DNA of 64,000 bases from the NCBI RefSeq assembly GCF_037038585.1, contig NC_092526.1:40931501-40995500 (forward strand), in the 5' to 3' direction. The DNA comes from Patagioenas fasciata. Lineage: Eukaryota; Chordata; Aves; Columbiformes; Columbidae. The notes under the pieces are model-generated. The model saw only the letters and a program-made list of their open reading frames with translations, made no database searches and had not been told where the DNA came from. Both the position numbers and the translations under genes were made by a program. Positions 33,241 through 43,768 of the stretch are shown in pieces (the stretch's first letter is position 1; each line of letters opens with the position of its first letter).

Positions 33241-33869
33241 CCCTTATTATACTCAGCAGTGGCCACACAGTGCCTTTGTTTCTTCTCTAACCTTTCCTGA
33301 AGTAGTAACAGTTCGTTATGGGCCCATGAATTGCCTTACAGGTCTAGACTGAGTTTAGATCTGGACTGTTGCTGTGCTTGGAGGCTGCTGAACTTGAAGA
33401 CCAGATGAATAAACTTCTGCTACCCTGCGTTGGCAATTTATTCCATTAGTGTCACAGCTCTGTCTCCAACAGTGATGGTTTCAGCTCACCCAGTCAGGTC
33501 CCTGGCTGAGGACATACCTCACATCTGGGCTGAACCACCCCAGCTGTAGCACCAGGCCAGCCCTGACCTGCCACAAGAAAACCTGGTACCAAGCATCCAA
33601 AGGTGAGCAAAGGTTTTGCTTCAGAGCAGAGACATTACATGGTCAAAACATTGCTGAATGTCTTTCTAGCCCTAGCCATACAAACCCAGAATAAAATGTC
33701 TAAATTAATTCAACTGAGGATATGCTACCAAGCTTGGAGAAATTAGATCCTTTGCCGTAACATTTCTGGTGTCCTGTCTAATGATGGGATAAGAAAAGGT
33801 GACTCGTAAAGCAGCTTATTTTCTATTAGGAAAAATACAGTGCTGGCTGGAAAGAAGTGTCTCTGCAGA
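33241..33869. other. Intergenic, nothing recognised
   Basis: No gene or clear element seen. Confidence 0.5.
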
Positions 33870-36795
33870 GGTGAGAGAAAGAACATCACTGATGACTTCA
33901 GCCTGTTTCAAAGGATGTGCCCCTGAAACCCCAGGGACACCTGGAGGGAGCCCAGAGGGGACAGAGAAAGTGCCACCTTGGGCTGCTCCTGTGCTGCTGA
34001 GCTGGGCTGGGCTCCTGGGACAGAGGGAGCTCATGGAAGCGGCAGCACTGTGGAGAGACAGCTCTGCCCAGGAGCACTGCGCAGCAGGGCTGAGGGCTCT
34101 GCCTGCAGCACTGAGGGGAGAGGATCCAGGCAGAGAGAGGGGAAGCACAGTCTGGGGTGGGAGGATGCTGAGAGCTCACTTAGAGAAATATCTTCACAGC
34201 CTTTAACAGGGTAAGTTTCTGTGTGCAGGGCAAGGCAGCTGTGTTTCCTGGAAAGATCTTCTAAAGCTGGCACATCCCACAGCCTCTGGCATCTGCCAGG
34301 AGGACCCTTGCAGATTCTCCAGTGAGAAGAAAGCAGACATTATATGGAGCATGGCTTCCCTGATGCACTTCCAGAGGGTCAGAGAAAGTTGGCTGCCTTC
34401 TCCCAGCTGCAGCACCAAGGGGAAAGGAGCCAGGCAGAGAGACATTAAATGCAATGCAGGGTACTAGGTTTCTGAGGGCTCACTTGCAGACATATCTGCA
34501 CAGTCCTAACCTGGTAAGTCTCTGGCTGTAGGACAATGCAGCTGCAGTTCCTGGAGGGATGTCCTAGAGCTGCTACATCCCACAGTTTACAGGATCTGTC
34601 AGGTTCTCTCACAGTATCTCTGTTGTAGAGAAGAACGTGCTCCAGAGCAGGGCTTCCCTGCTGCACTATCAGAGGGGACAGGGCATGATGGCATCTTCTG
34701 CTCAGGGTGACTGCAGGGGGGAGCACCCATGGCTTCCCAGGGCTGTCCTGCAGAGCAGGGTCCCTGCACCCCAGGGCTGTGTGCCAGGGCAGGGACTCTG
34801 CTGCCTGCCAGGATCAGCATTCAGCCTGCCTGGGAGATCCCCACGGTACTGTGGGGAGAAGCTGTGGGTGGAAGGAGTGACCCCCATCAGGGCAGGGTCC
34901 TTCTGCTGTTGAGAGGGTGCTATGTGGGTCGAGGCTGCTCACAGCTCCAACTCACTCCCAGAATATTTACAACAGAAGGTTTCAAGGAGAAGATCTAGAC
35001 AAGGAGTACTATAAAGATAAGCAACTTCCTCGAGTCTGTGTTTTCAGTCTTCTGCTTTTGGGGAATTGGTGGGGATAAATCGAAAGGTAGTACTTAATTT
35101 TAAACAAATACTTGAGACTCATGAACTGTAACTGAGTGATCAGCAGGTCTTTCAAGAGAATCCTGGCATGCCTTCAGCCATTCCTCTGTCGATGCAGAAT
35201 GAGCACCACCTTTGTTGGACTTTGCTGCAAACAGGCAGGTTTCTGTAGGGCCAGGGTTATTGCAAAGAGGTTGGGATGGGGTCTGTGAGCACTGACAGGA
35301 AGAAGACATGAGACAGGGAAACACCTCCCAGGAGGACAACCTCCAAACAGCAGGGATATGATCTAGAAAGGAGAGGAAAACAAAACCGGATATGTTGTAG
35401 GAGGGGAACACAGAAAGCTCTGTATGATACCCCTGCAGTGCAGATCCCTCCTCTGAGCAGCCCACCCGCCTCCTCTCCCACCCAGCAAAGCCTCTGCCCT
35501 CAGGGCTGGGGGGTCCAAGGCATGAACCAGCTCCTGTGCAGCCAGAGCTCCAGTTCCTCTTCAGAGCACAGGGGCTGAGAGCAGCTGCCTGGCAATGTTG
35601 GTGTCTGGGAGGTGGCTGCACAGCTGGGGAAGGGTGACGCTGTCTGAGTGCCCGGCTGCCTCTGCCCTGGCCTCTCTCACACCCACCATCATGGGACTTT
35701 CCTTCTTGCTCCACTGCTCTGTGTTCCTGTGGTTGTGATCTTGTTCTTGCCCTCAGGCTCTCTGGGGATGGAAGTTTCAGCTGCAGAGTCACAGCCTGAT
35801 CTTGTGGGTCGTTTCCTGCAGGTGTGTCCATGGGAACCCGTGTCCCAGTTTTCCTCTGCCCTGTGGGGCTGTGGGCAATGCAGTCTGTGTGGCTGGGGAA
35901 TGAGCTGTATCTCCCTGAATCAGATGCCATCATTCAGATATTAAGCTATCCTCTTGAGGCTTCCTTCCATTCTCCAGCATGCTAACCTGTTCTATTACCT
36001 CTTTTTGTTATCTGAAAGCTCCATGGAGAAGCGCAGAGATGCTATGACAGAGAAAATGGGGTTTGTGAAATGAGCCGTGTGTGTCCCGGGCTAAACATGG
36101 GATGGTGAGACCTTAGGAAAGGGTGAGACACGTCGTGGTCTGAGGTGGATCCCTCTGCTCTCAGCAGTGCCTGGTGGTGTTTCACAATAACATGGGAGTG
36201 TGATCAGACTCCATCCTGGATAAGTGCAAGCCCAGGGCAGCTGGAGCAAGACAGAGGTATAGATCAGCTCCCCTCACTCTGCACTGAACCTCAGGTCTCC
36301 TCTTGCCTCACAGGAATTACTCTGTTCTCCCTGAGTGCAGCAGAAATGCTGAGGGTTTCTGGCACCCAAGAACACTCCTCAGGGTGGGAGGCGAGAGGGA
36401 GCTGTAGAAAACCAAACATCTCAAACTACCTTCTGCCATCTCAGTTTCTCAGTCCTGGGGGTACAGATGCTGAGAGGTCCTTCTGCACCAGAAGCTGTTC
36501 CATATGACAAAGCTGAACCACAGGATTGGCCCCTGCCCACCGTTCCCATGCCCCCCTGCTGCAGAGCAGGGCTGACTCCTCAGCAGCCAGCAGGCACAGA
36601 CCTTGCTCCTCACGACATCTCCAGCCAGCACCGCCCAGGGCTCAGTCATGGAGCTGAAGGAAGGTCTGGAAAAGGACAAGGAGGTGTGGAGCAGGGGGAC
36701 GGTGCATGAGAAATGGCTTTGATTTTGCTCAGTGCTCCTCTAACTTGTCACTCTTTTTTCCTCTTATGACAGTTCTCCATACACAGGGAGATTAA
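33870..36795 (+). repeat. OR duplicon upstream flank, inverted copy
   Basis: Homologous in reverse orientation to the upstream flank of the OR at 267-1196: 33880-34200 pairs with 3930-3640, and 35700-35450 with 2285-2570. Spacing to the OR start is similar (about 2.6-2.9 kb), so the OR and its flank moved as one block. Just before the OR a strong splice acceptor (pyrimidine tract then CAG near 36772) suggests a spliced 5' UTR. No coding gene is seen. Confidence 0.75.
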
Positions 36796-37737
36796 ATGTC
36801 CAACTGCAGCTCCATAAATGAGTTCCTCCTCCTGGAATTCACAGGCACACAGGAGCTGCAGCTCTTGCACTTTTGGTTCTTCCTGGGCATCTACCTGGCT
36901 ACCCTGCTGGGCAACGGCCTCATCATCACCACCATAGCCTGTGACCAGCACCTCCACACCCCCATGTACTTCTTCCTCCTCAACCTCTCCCTCTTTGACC
37001 TGGGCTTCATCTCCACCATTGTCCCCAAATCCATGGCCAGTTCCCTGTGGGACAGAAGGGTCATTTCTTATGCAGGATGTGCTGCACAGCTCTTTCTGTT
37101 TGTATTTTTCATTTCCTTAGAGACTTATCTCCTCACAATCATGTCCTATGACTGCTATGTTACCATCTGCAAACCCCTGCACTACGAGACCCTCCTGGGC
37201 AGCAGAGCTTGTGTCCACATGGCAGCAGCTGCCTGGGCCAGTGGGTTTCTCAACTCTTTTCTACACATGGTCAACAGATTTTCACTACCACTCTGCAAGG
37301 GCAATGCCCTGGACAAGTTCTTCTGTGAAATCCCCCAGATCCTCAAGCTCTCCTGCTCACACTCCTACCTCAGGGAAGTTGGGCTTCTTGTGTTTAGTTC
37401 CTGTTTAGTTTTCATATGTTTTGTGTTCGTTGTGGTGTCCTATGTGCAGATCTTCAGGGTTGTGCTGAGGATCCCCTCTGAGCAGGAACGGCACAAAGCC
37501 TTTTCCACCTGCCTCCCTCACCTGGCTGTGGTCTCCCTGTTTATCAGCACCGGTGTGTTTTCTCACCTGAAACCCCCCTCCATCTCCTGCCTCTCCGTGG
37601 ATCTGGTGCTGGCTGTTCTGTGCTCGGTGGTGCCTCCAGCAGTGAACCCCCTTATTTACAGCATGAGGAACCAGGAGCTCAAGGATGCCCTAAGGAAAGT
37701 GATGATTGTTCATTTTTCAGAAGCAGTAATGAACTGA
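36796..37737 (+). CDS. Olfactory receptor, family 14-like (intact, inverted copy)
   Basis: 313-residue single-exon OR on the plus strand. Motifs in order: Asn3 glycosylation site (MSNCSS), GNGLI, LHTPMYFFLLNLS, TM3 motif MSYDCYVTICKPLHY, CEIPQILKLSC in extracellular loop 2, KAFSTCLPHL in TM6 and NPLIYSMRNQEL in TM7. The start follows a strong splice acceptor by about 20 bases. It is clearly diverged from the 267/20231 pair, so it is an older duplicate. Like the 20231 copy it has Cys in place of the DRY arginine. No stop or frameshift. Confidence 0.93.
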   Translation: MSNCSSINEFLLLEFTGTQELQLLHFWFFLGIYLATLLGNGLIITTIACDQHLHTPMYFFLLNLSLFDLGFISTIVPKSMASSLWDRRVISYAGCAAQLFLFVFFISLETYLLTIMSYDCYVTICKPLHYETLLGSRACVHMAAAAWASGFLNSFLHMVNRFSLPLCKGNALDKFFCEIPQILKLSCSHSYLREVGLLVFSSCLVFICFVFVVVSYVQIFRVVLRIPSEQERHKAFSTCLPHLAVVSLFISTGVFSHLKPPSISCLSVDLVLAVLCSVVPPAVNPLIYSMRNQELKDALRKVMIVHFSEAVMN

Positions 37738-38694
37738 TATCTTCTCTGTGCATATCACTCATAGTGTAACTCAGTATGCACTCAGCCTAGTTTTGGTAGG
37801 CTGTTTGATTGGTTTCTTTGCTTTTTAGCTTTTCTTGGTTGTATTAATGCTGTCGACAAAAAAATGAAAGAATTCTTTATCCCATTTCTATGTCAGTATC
37901 TACCTGTCTTGTGTGACCCACAGACTTTGTATAAATAACAAGGTGTTCATTCTGTGTGTTCAAACAAAATAAAGGACCCTGCACTGACCTGTTTGTCCAA
38001 GATCCTCTCTCTGAGATCTCTGGAGCTGCAGGAGCCAAGTCTGTGTGCTGAGATGGAGAGACCAGTAGCAAACCTCAGCAGGGTCTACATCTCATCCTGA
38101 CCAGCATGACCCTGCAGACCCACCCATGGCCCTGGGCACCACAGCCCACTTGCTCTGCAGAGCAACAATGCCAGCTCAGGGCTCTGCAGAGCATGGGAAG
38201 AGGGTGCAGGAACGGCTGGCCAGGTCAGCCTAGATGAGGTCTCTCGGGAGAAGACTCTGTGGGGAGATGGGATGTTCCAGGAGAAGAGCAGGGCACTGTG
38301 TGTGTGCAGATATCAAAAGAGAAACTCTTTGCTGCCATTGGCATCTCGTGGCAGGCTGCCATGTCACTGCTGCAGCAGGACCTTCCTGAAGATTGTCTAC
38401 GTCATTTCGCTCCTGTTGTCCTAGGGCACAAGTTTGGCACCTGAGGTTGCCAACTACCTGGTCTGGAGATCTCATCAGCATGCTGCCTGGATGAACAATC
38501 TCATTGGCCTCCATTTCCTGCTGTGCGAACAAATGCCATCAGCTATTCCTGCACATTCCATGGAGGCCTGTGGGACAATCGTTCACGAGGTTACTTCATG
38601 TTGCCAGTAACATCCCATGGGAGACCACCTGAATGCAGCACTGGGATGTGCTTCCTTGAAGTGAGGTCCCCATGTCCATTCCTTATGATGTGGG
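37738..38694. other. Intergenic, nothing recognised
   Basis: Downstream of the OR. AATAAA near 37968 could serve as its polyadenylation signal. No other feature recognised. Confidence 0.45.
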
Positions 38695-39285
38695 ACATGA
38701 GGATGGCCATACAGAGGGATCTGGACCAGCTGGATCGTTGGGCTGAGGCTAATTGTATGAGGCTGAACAAGGCCAAGTGCCAAGTCCTGCACTTGTGTCA
38801 CAACAACCTCAGGAATGCTACAGGCTTGGGGAAGAGTGGCTGGAAAGCTGCCTGTCAGAGAGGGATCTGGGGGTGTTGATTGACAGGCGGCTGAATATCA
38901 GCCAGCAGTGTGCCCAGGTGGCCACCAGCGTCTTGGTTTGTATCAGGGACAGTGTGGCTAGCAGGACTAGAGAAGTGATCATGCCACTGTACTCGGCATT
39001 GGTGAGGTCCCACCTTGAATCCTGTCTTCATTTTTGGGCCCCTCATTGTAAGAAGGACATTGAAATACTAGAGAGAGTGCAGAGAAGGCGACAAAGCTGG
39101 TGAGGGGCTGGAGCACAAGTGTGATGAGGACCAGTTGAGGAAATTGGGGCTGTTCAGCCTGGAGAAAAAGGAGGCTCAGGGGAGACCTTCTCACTCTCTA
39201 CAAATACATGAAAGGAGGTTGGAACATGGAGGATGTTGGTCTCTTCTCCCAAGTAACAAGTGATAGGACAAGAGGAAATGTCTCC
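38695..39285 (+). mobile_element. CR1 LINE fragment
   Basis: Degenerate CR1 RT C-terminal region, with [20 protein letters not shown] matching [20 protein letters not shown] of the CR1 at 45055-45115, followed by [10 protein letters not shown]. It is interrupted by frameshifts and ends in the GATAGGACAAGAGGAAATG segment without the 3' end. Confidence 0.85.
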
Positions 39286-39364
39286 TCATCTGACTCTTTT
39301 TCTTTTTTTAAATTTTTTTCTTTTTCTTTTTCCTCCACCTAGTCTGTCTTCCATAACCTCTCCA

Positions 39365-39930
39365 AGGGAAAGATTCCTTGAATCACAGAGTAACTCAGGT
39401 TTGACGAGAACCCTGAATATCATCTTGTCTCACTCTCCTGCTCAGGACAGGGTGAACCAGATGAGGTTGTTCAAGGTCTCTGCCCAGGTTTGCATCATCC
39501 ACAAAGGAGCTGAACGTTTACTCCGTCACATCATACAGGGGGAGAATAGAGAGATTCAACAGTGTTGGCCCAGGTGCTGGTCACTGAGGGACTCCACTGG
39601 TAACTGCTGACATCTGGGCTTCATCATCCAACCAACTTTCCACCCAAAATCCACTTTTTTAGCCCAGAGGGCACCAATAACATTATAAGGCCACCACACG
39701 AAACAATGTCTGACACCTTGGAAAATTCCATGTGCACAATATACCTTTCTTTCCCCTGTCCATTTTTATTCAGCAATCCCTTTTTTGTTTTCCAAGTGCC
39801 TGGACATGGCTGCAGAAGGACATGTCCCATCCCCTTCCCAGGGACTGAGGTAGGTTGACCAAACTGTAATTCTCACAATTCTTCTTCCTGCCCTTCTTGA
39901 AGACAGGTTTGAGAACTATCTTTTTCAAGA
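39365..39930 (-). mobile_element. CR1 remnants, minus strand
   Basis: Antisense CR1 3'-end sequence (about 39365-39490) followed by degenerate internal sequence up to about 39930. A T-rich tract lies at 39295-39345. Confidence 0.5.
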
Positions 39931-39934
39931 AAGA

Positions 39935-40245
39935 ACAGGATCACAACAGCAGGAACACAGAGCAGCGGAGCAAGAAGAAAAATGTGGTGAGGGTGGGTGT
40001 GAGAGAGGTCAGGGCAGAGGCAGCCAGGCACTCAGACAGTGTCATGCTTCCCCAGGTGTGCAGCCACCTCCCAGACACCAACATTGCTGGGCAGCTGCTC
40101 TCAGCCCCTGTGCTCTGCAGAGGAACTGAAGCTCTGGCTGCAGAGGAGCTGGTTCATGCCTTGGAGCCCCTGACCCTGAGGGCAGAGGCTTTGCTGGGTG
40201 GGAGAGGGGGCGAGAGGTCTGCTCAGAGGCAGGATCTGCACTGCA
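39935..40245 (+). repeat. OR duplicon fragment
   Basis: About 310 bases closely matching 2255-2570 of the OR upstream flank, in the same orientation, with no OR nearby. It ends where the CR1 at 40246 begins, so the CR1 probably inserted into, or next to, an OR flank copy. Confidence 0.8.
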
Positions 40246-40561
40246 GGGGATCAGTCAGCTGATCAGAGCCAGCGCAGCGAGAGCCAGAGCCGGCGAGGTT
40301 CAGCCGACCACGAGGTTCAGCCGAAATTAGGAAGCTCAGAGGGAAACGTACAGGGACAGAGTGATTCCTGGCGTGTCCCGATCCCCGAAGCCCCGGCAGC
40401 CATTGCGAGAGAGCAGCTGACGTGGCGGGGGACATTCCCACGGTGCCGGCGACCACACGCCCTCCCCTTGCCTTGAAAAAGCCTTTGGGAGGGCAGCGAC
40501 TAGTTGCTGCCCACCAGGCGCAAAGAGGCGCAGCCAGCTTGTGCAGCAGGTGTGGTAGCTT

Positions 40562-41620
40562 GTGCAGCAGGGTCCAGAGAGCACTTGTTGCTTGTCAGTC
40601 CCTCTATCTTATTGCCAGCGTCCCAGACTGCTAATGACCATGGTCGCCTCCAGGAGAGCTTGTCTCAAAGAGACTGTGGCAACGCAGACTGAGGTTCTGT
40701 CCCAAACGGTGGCTGTTCAGGTCTCTGGCTGCAGGGAGTGCCAGAGCCTGCTGCTGCTGGAGGAGGGAGGCCAGCACTCCACCTGTGTGAGGTGTGAGCA
40801 GGTGCAAGATCTGCTCGACATGGTTGTGAAACTTAAGGAGGTTGAGACACTGACGTCCATCAGGGAATGCGAAAGGGAGATCGACTGGTGGAGTAACACC
40901 CTGATGAGCCAGTCGGAAAGGCCGCAGGGAGGTACCCCCGAAAAGGAGATGGACGTCCTACCCTCTCGGACAGAGGCGGAAGTCCTGAGACAGCCCCACC
41001 CTTGTCGCTGTCGGGCAGAGGTAGGGGACCTAAAAGACGACGAGAGTTGGAAGCGTATTCCAGTTCGGCATCACGAGCAGCCCCCCTCTCTGCCTGCGTT
41101 GCCTCCCCAGGTGCCCCTCCGTAATAGGTTTGAGGCCCTGGATCTGGAGGAGGAGGTAGATGAGGAGGTGGTGCCAAGCCTGCCTACAAGATCACATAGG
41201 AAGAGGCGGTTGACTTCACAACTTAAGACTGCCTCTGATAAGAAAGAAAGAAGGGTGATTGTAATAGGAAATTCCTTTCTGAAAGGAACAGAGGGCCCAA
41301 TATGTAGGGTTGACCCTCATCTTAGGGAAGTTTGTAGTCTACCTGGAGCCCGGATCAAGGATATTGCTAGAGAGCTCCGCAGACTGGTGCACCCAACAGA
41401 CTACTACCTGCTGCTGATCTTCCAGACAGATGGGGAGGAAGCTGCCACCCGTAGTCTGAGGGGAATGAAGAACGATTTCAAGATCTTGGGAAGGATGGTG
41501 AAAGACTCAGGGGCTCAAGTGATCTTCTTTTTGCTCCTTCCATCTTCAAGTGACGATGTGGGGTGGAATAGGAAAATTCAATCTCTAAATGGTTGGCTCC
41601 AAGACTGGTGCTACAGGTAG
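40562..41620 (+). CDS. CR1 ORF1 protein
   Basis: Open frame of up to 352 residues matching CR1 ORF1, an RNA-binding/esterase-type accessory protein for retrotransposition. A Cys-rich segment lies at about residues 57-80 (CRECQSLL...CVRCEQ) and an SGNH/GDSL-esterase-like fold starts at about residue 232 (VIVIGNSFLKGTEGPICR). The usual catalytic GDS reads GNS; Ser is kept. No stop interrupts it. The true start may be an internal Met. With a broken ORF2 it cannot mobilise its own element. Confidence 0.75.
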   Translation: MQQGPESTCCLSVPLSYCQRPRLLMTMVASRRACLKETVATQTEVLSQTVAVQVSGCRECQSLLLLEEGGQHSTCVRCEQVQDLLDMVVKLKEVETLTSIRECEREIDWWSNTLMSQSERPQGGTPEKEMDVLPSRTEAEVLRQPHPCRCRAEVGDLKDDESWKRIPVRHHEQPPSLPALPPQVPLRNRFEALDLEEEVDEEVVPSLPTRSHRKRRLTSQLKTASDKKERRVIVIGNSFLKGTEGPICRVDPHLREVCSLPGARIKDIARELRRLVHPTDYYLLLIFQTDGEEAATRSLRGMKNDFKILGRMVKDSGAQVIFFLLLPSSSDDVGWNRKIQSLNGWLQDWCYR

Positions 41621-41643
41621 GGCTTTGGATTTTTTGATAATGG

Positions 41644-42375
41644 TTGGTTTTACAAGACTCCAGTCCGGACAGTGTTACGCGGGAAAGGCTTATCTCGCGG
41701 GGGCAAAAGGATGCTGGGGCAGGAATTAGCTGGGCTCATTTGGAGAGCTTTAAACTAGGCTCGAAGGGGGATGGGGTTGTAGCTGGGCTTGTCCCAGTGG
41801 GGCAGCATTCTAAAACTGATGAGGACCAGGTGACCTCCTGTGCCCCTAGGGAGAAATTGGTGTGCTCTCCTCGCTCCCTGAAATGCCTGTACACCAATGC
41901 GCGCAGCATGGAGAATAAGCAGGAGTTAGAATCCTATGTTCGGTTGGGAGATTATGATCTGGTGGCAATTACAGAAACGTGGTGGGACAGTTCACATGAC
42001 TGGAATGTGGTCATGGATGGCTACGCCCTTTTCAGGAAAGACAGGCCAGCCAGGCGTGGTGGTGGAGTTGCTCTCTATGTGAGAGAGCAACTACAATGTA
42101 CTAAATCCTGCCCAGGAGTAGATGAGGAACGAGTTGAGAGTGTATGGGTCAGAATCAAGGGACAGGCTGGCAGGGGTGATACTGTTGTAGGTGTCTATTA
42201 TAGGCCACCAGATCAGGCTGAGGAAGTTGATGAGACCTTCTGTGCATGGCTGAGAGTGGCCTCACAGTCACAGGCCCTGGTTGTTGTGGGTGATTTTAAC
42301 TTCCCTGATGTTTGGTGGAAGGACCATTCAGCCAGCCAGCCACAGTCCAGGAGATTCCTCCAGTGCACTGATGAT
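41644..42375 (+). pseudogene. CR1 ORF2, endonuclease part
   Basis: APE-type endonuclease domain with ITETWWDS, GGGVALYVRE, GVYYRPP and VVVGDFNFPDVWW motifs. The frame is open until the solo LTR at 42376 cuts it after LQCTDD. Confidence 0.85.
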
Positions 42376-42711
42376 TGTGAAGGGGTTTCATTAGAAGGAG
42401 ATATGTTGTTGAATTAGTCAGGCCCAAAGGAATCTCAAGGCCACTTCAAGAAGCTGAGAACAGAATCTGCTGTGAGAAAGAGGGGCGTTTCTTCATTAAC
42501 AGGGCCTCAGCATGGCGTGAGTCGTCGGACCTATCATCAGTGGGGCTCCAGCGTGTGGACTACCCTTGATACTCATTTAGCGAATCCATGCTTGGAGCGT
42601 GGATTCGTAATTAGAGAATAGTTGCGTATATAAGGAGACATGTTTCTGTAATAAATGGCTTTGGCGTGATTCACATTGAATCGGAGTGCTGAGTCCTTTA
42701 TCGTTCCAACA
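42376..42711 (+). mobile_element. Solo LTR, 336 bp, in CR1 ORF2, 6-bp TSD
   Basis: Same family as 7371-7705 and 27719-28053. It starts TGTGAAGG and ends CCAACA, flanked by GATGAT at 42370-42375 and 42712-42717. The CR1 reading resumes directly after the second TSD copy, so both ends are exact. It is an independent insertion, younger than the CR1. Confidence 0.93.
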
Positions 42712-43768
42712 GATGATAACTTCCTCATGCAGATGGTGGAGGAGCCGACTAGGAGAGGTGCACTGCTGGATCTCATCCTCACTAACAAGGAGGGTCTGGT
42801 CGAAGCAGTAAAGGTTGAGGGCTGCCTGGGTTGCAGTGACCACGAGATGGTGGAGTTCAGCATCTTGTGTGGCAGGAACAGAATAGCAAGTAGAATTGCA
42901 ACCCTGGACTTTGGCAGGGCTAATTTCGGCCTTTTCAAACAATTGCTAGGGGAAATCCCATGGGCAAGACTGCTTAAAGGAAAAGGGGCCCAAGAGAACT
43001 GAATTGCATTCAGACATTGCTTCTTCCATGCTCAGGATCAGAGCATCCCCACATGTAGGAAGTCAAGGAAGGGAGCCAGGAGGCCTGTGTAGTTGAATAG
43101 GGATCTGTTTGGTATGCTCAAGCAGAAGAGGAGAGTTTACAGGTCATGGAAGCAGGGGCTGGCCACTTGGGAGGAATATAAGGCTGCTGTTAGAGGATGC
43201 AGGAAGGCAGCTAGGATTGCCAAGGCCTCCTTAGAATTACAGCTGGCGAGAGGGGTCAGGGACAGCAAAAAGAACTTTTTCAAATACATAGCAGATAGAA
43301 CTAATACCAGAGGCAATGTAGGCCCACTGATGAATGGGGTGGGTGCCCTGGTGGCAGAAGACACAGAGAAGGCAGAATTACTAAATGCCTTCTTTGTCTC
43401 TGTCTACTCTGCTGGAGGCTGTCCCGGGGAGCCCTGTACCCCTGAGACCCCAGATGAAGCCAGGTCAATGGAGGAGTTTGCTTTAGTTGATGAGGACTGG
43501 TTTAGGGAGCAATTAAATAGTCTGGACATCCATAAATCCAAGGGTCCAGATGGGATGCACCCACAGGTGCTGAGGGAGCTGGCTGAAGTCATTGCTAGAC
43601 CGCTCTCCATCATTTTTGCCAAGTCTTGGGAAACGGGAGAGGTGCCCGAGGATTGGAGGAAAGCAAATGTCACTCCAGTCTTCAAAAACGGCAAGAAGGA
43701 GGACCTGGGTAATTATAGACCGGTCAGCCTCACCTCTGTCCCTGGGAAAGTAATGGAGCAGCTTATCC

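Noticed and set aside
35100-35933. 277-codon minus-strand frame
   Set aside because: Corresponds to the non-coding OR flank at 2050-2650, which is not conserved as protein.
42577-42942. Minus-strand 121-codon frames over the CR1
   Set aside because: They are antisense to recognised CR1 endonuclease and solo LTR sequence.
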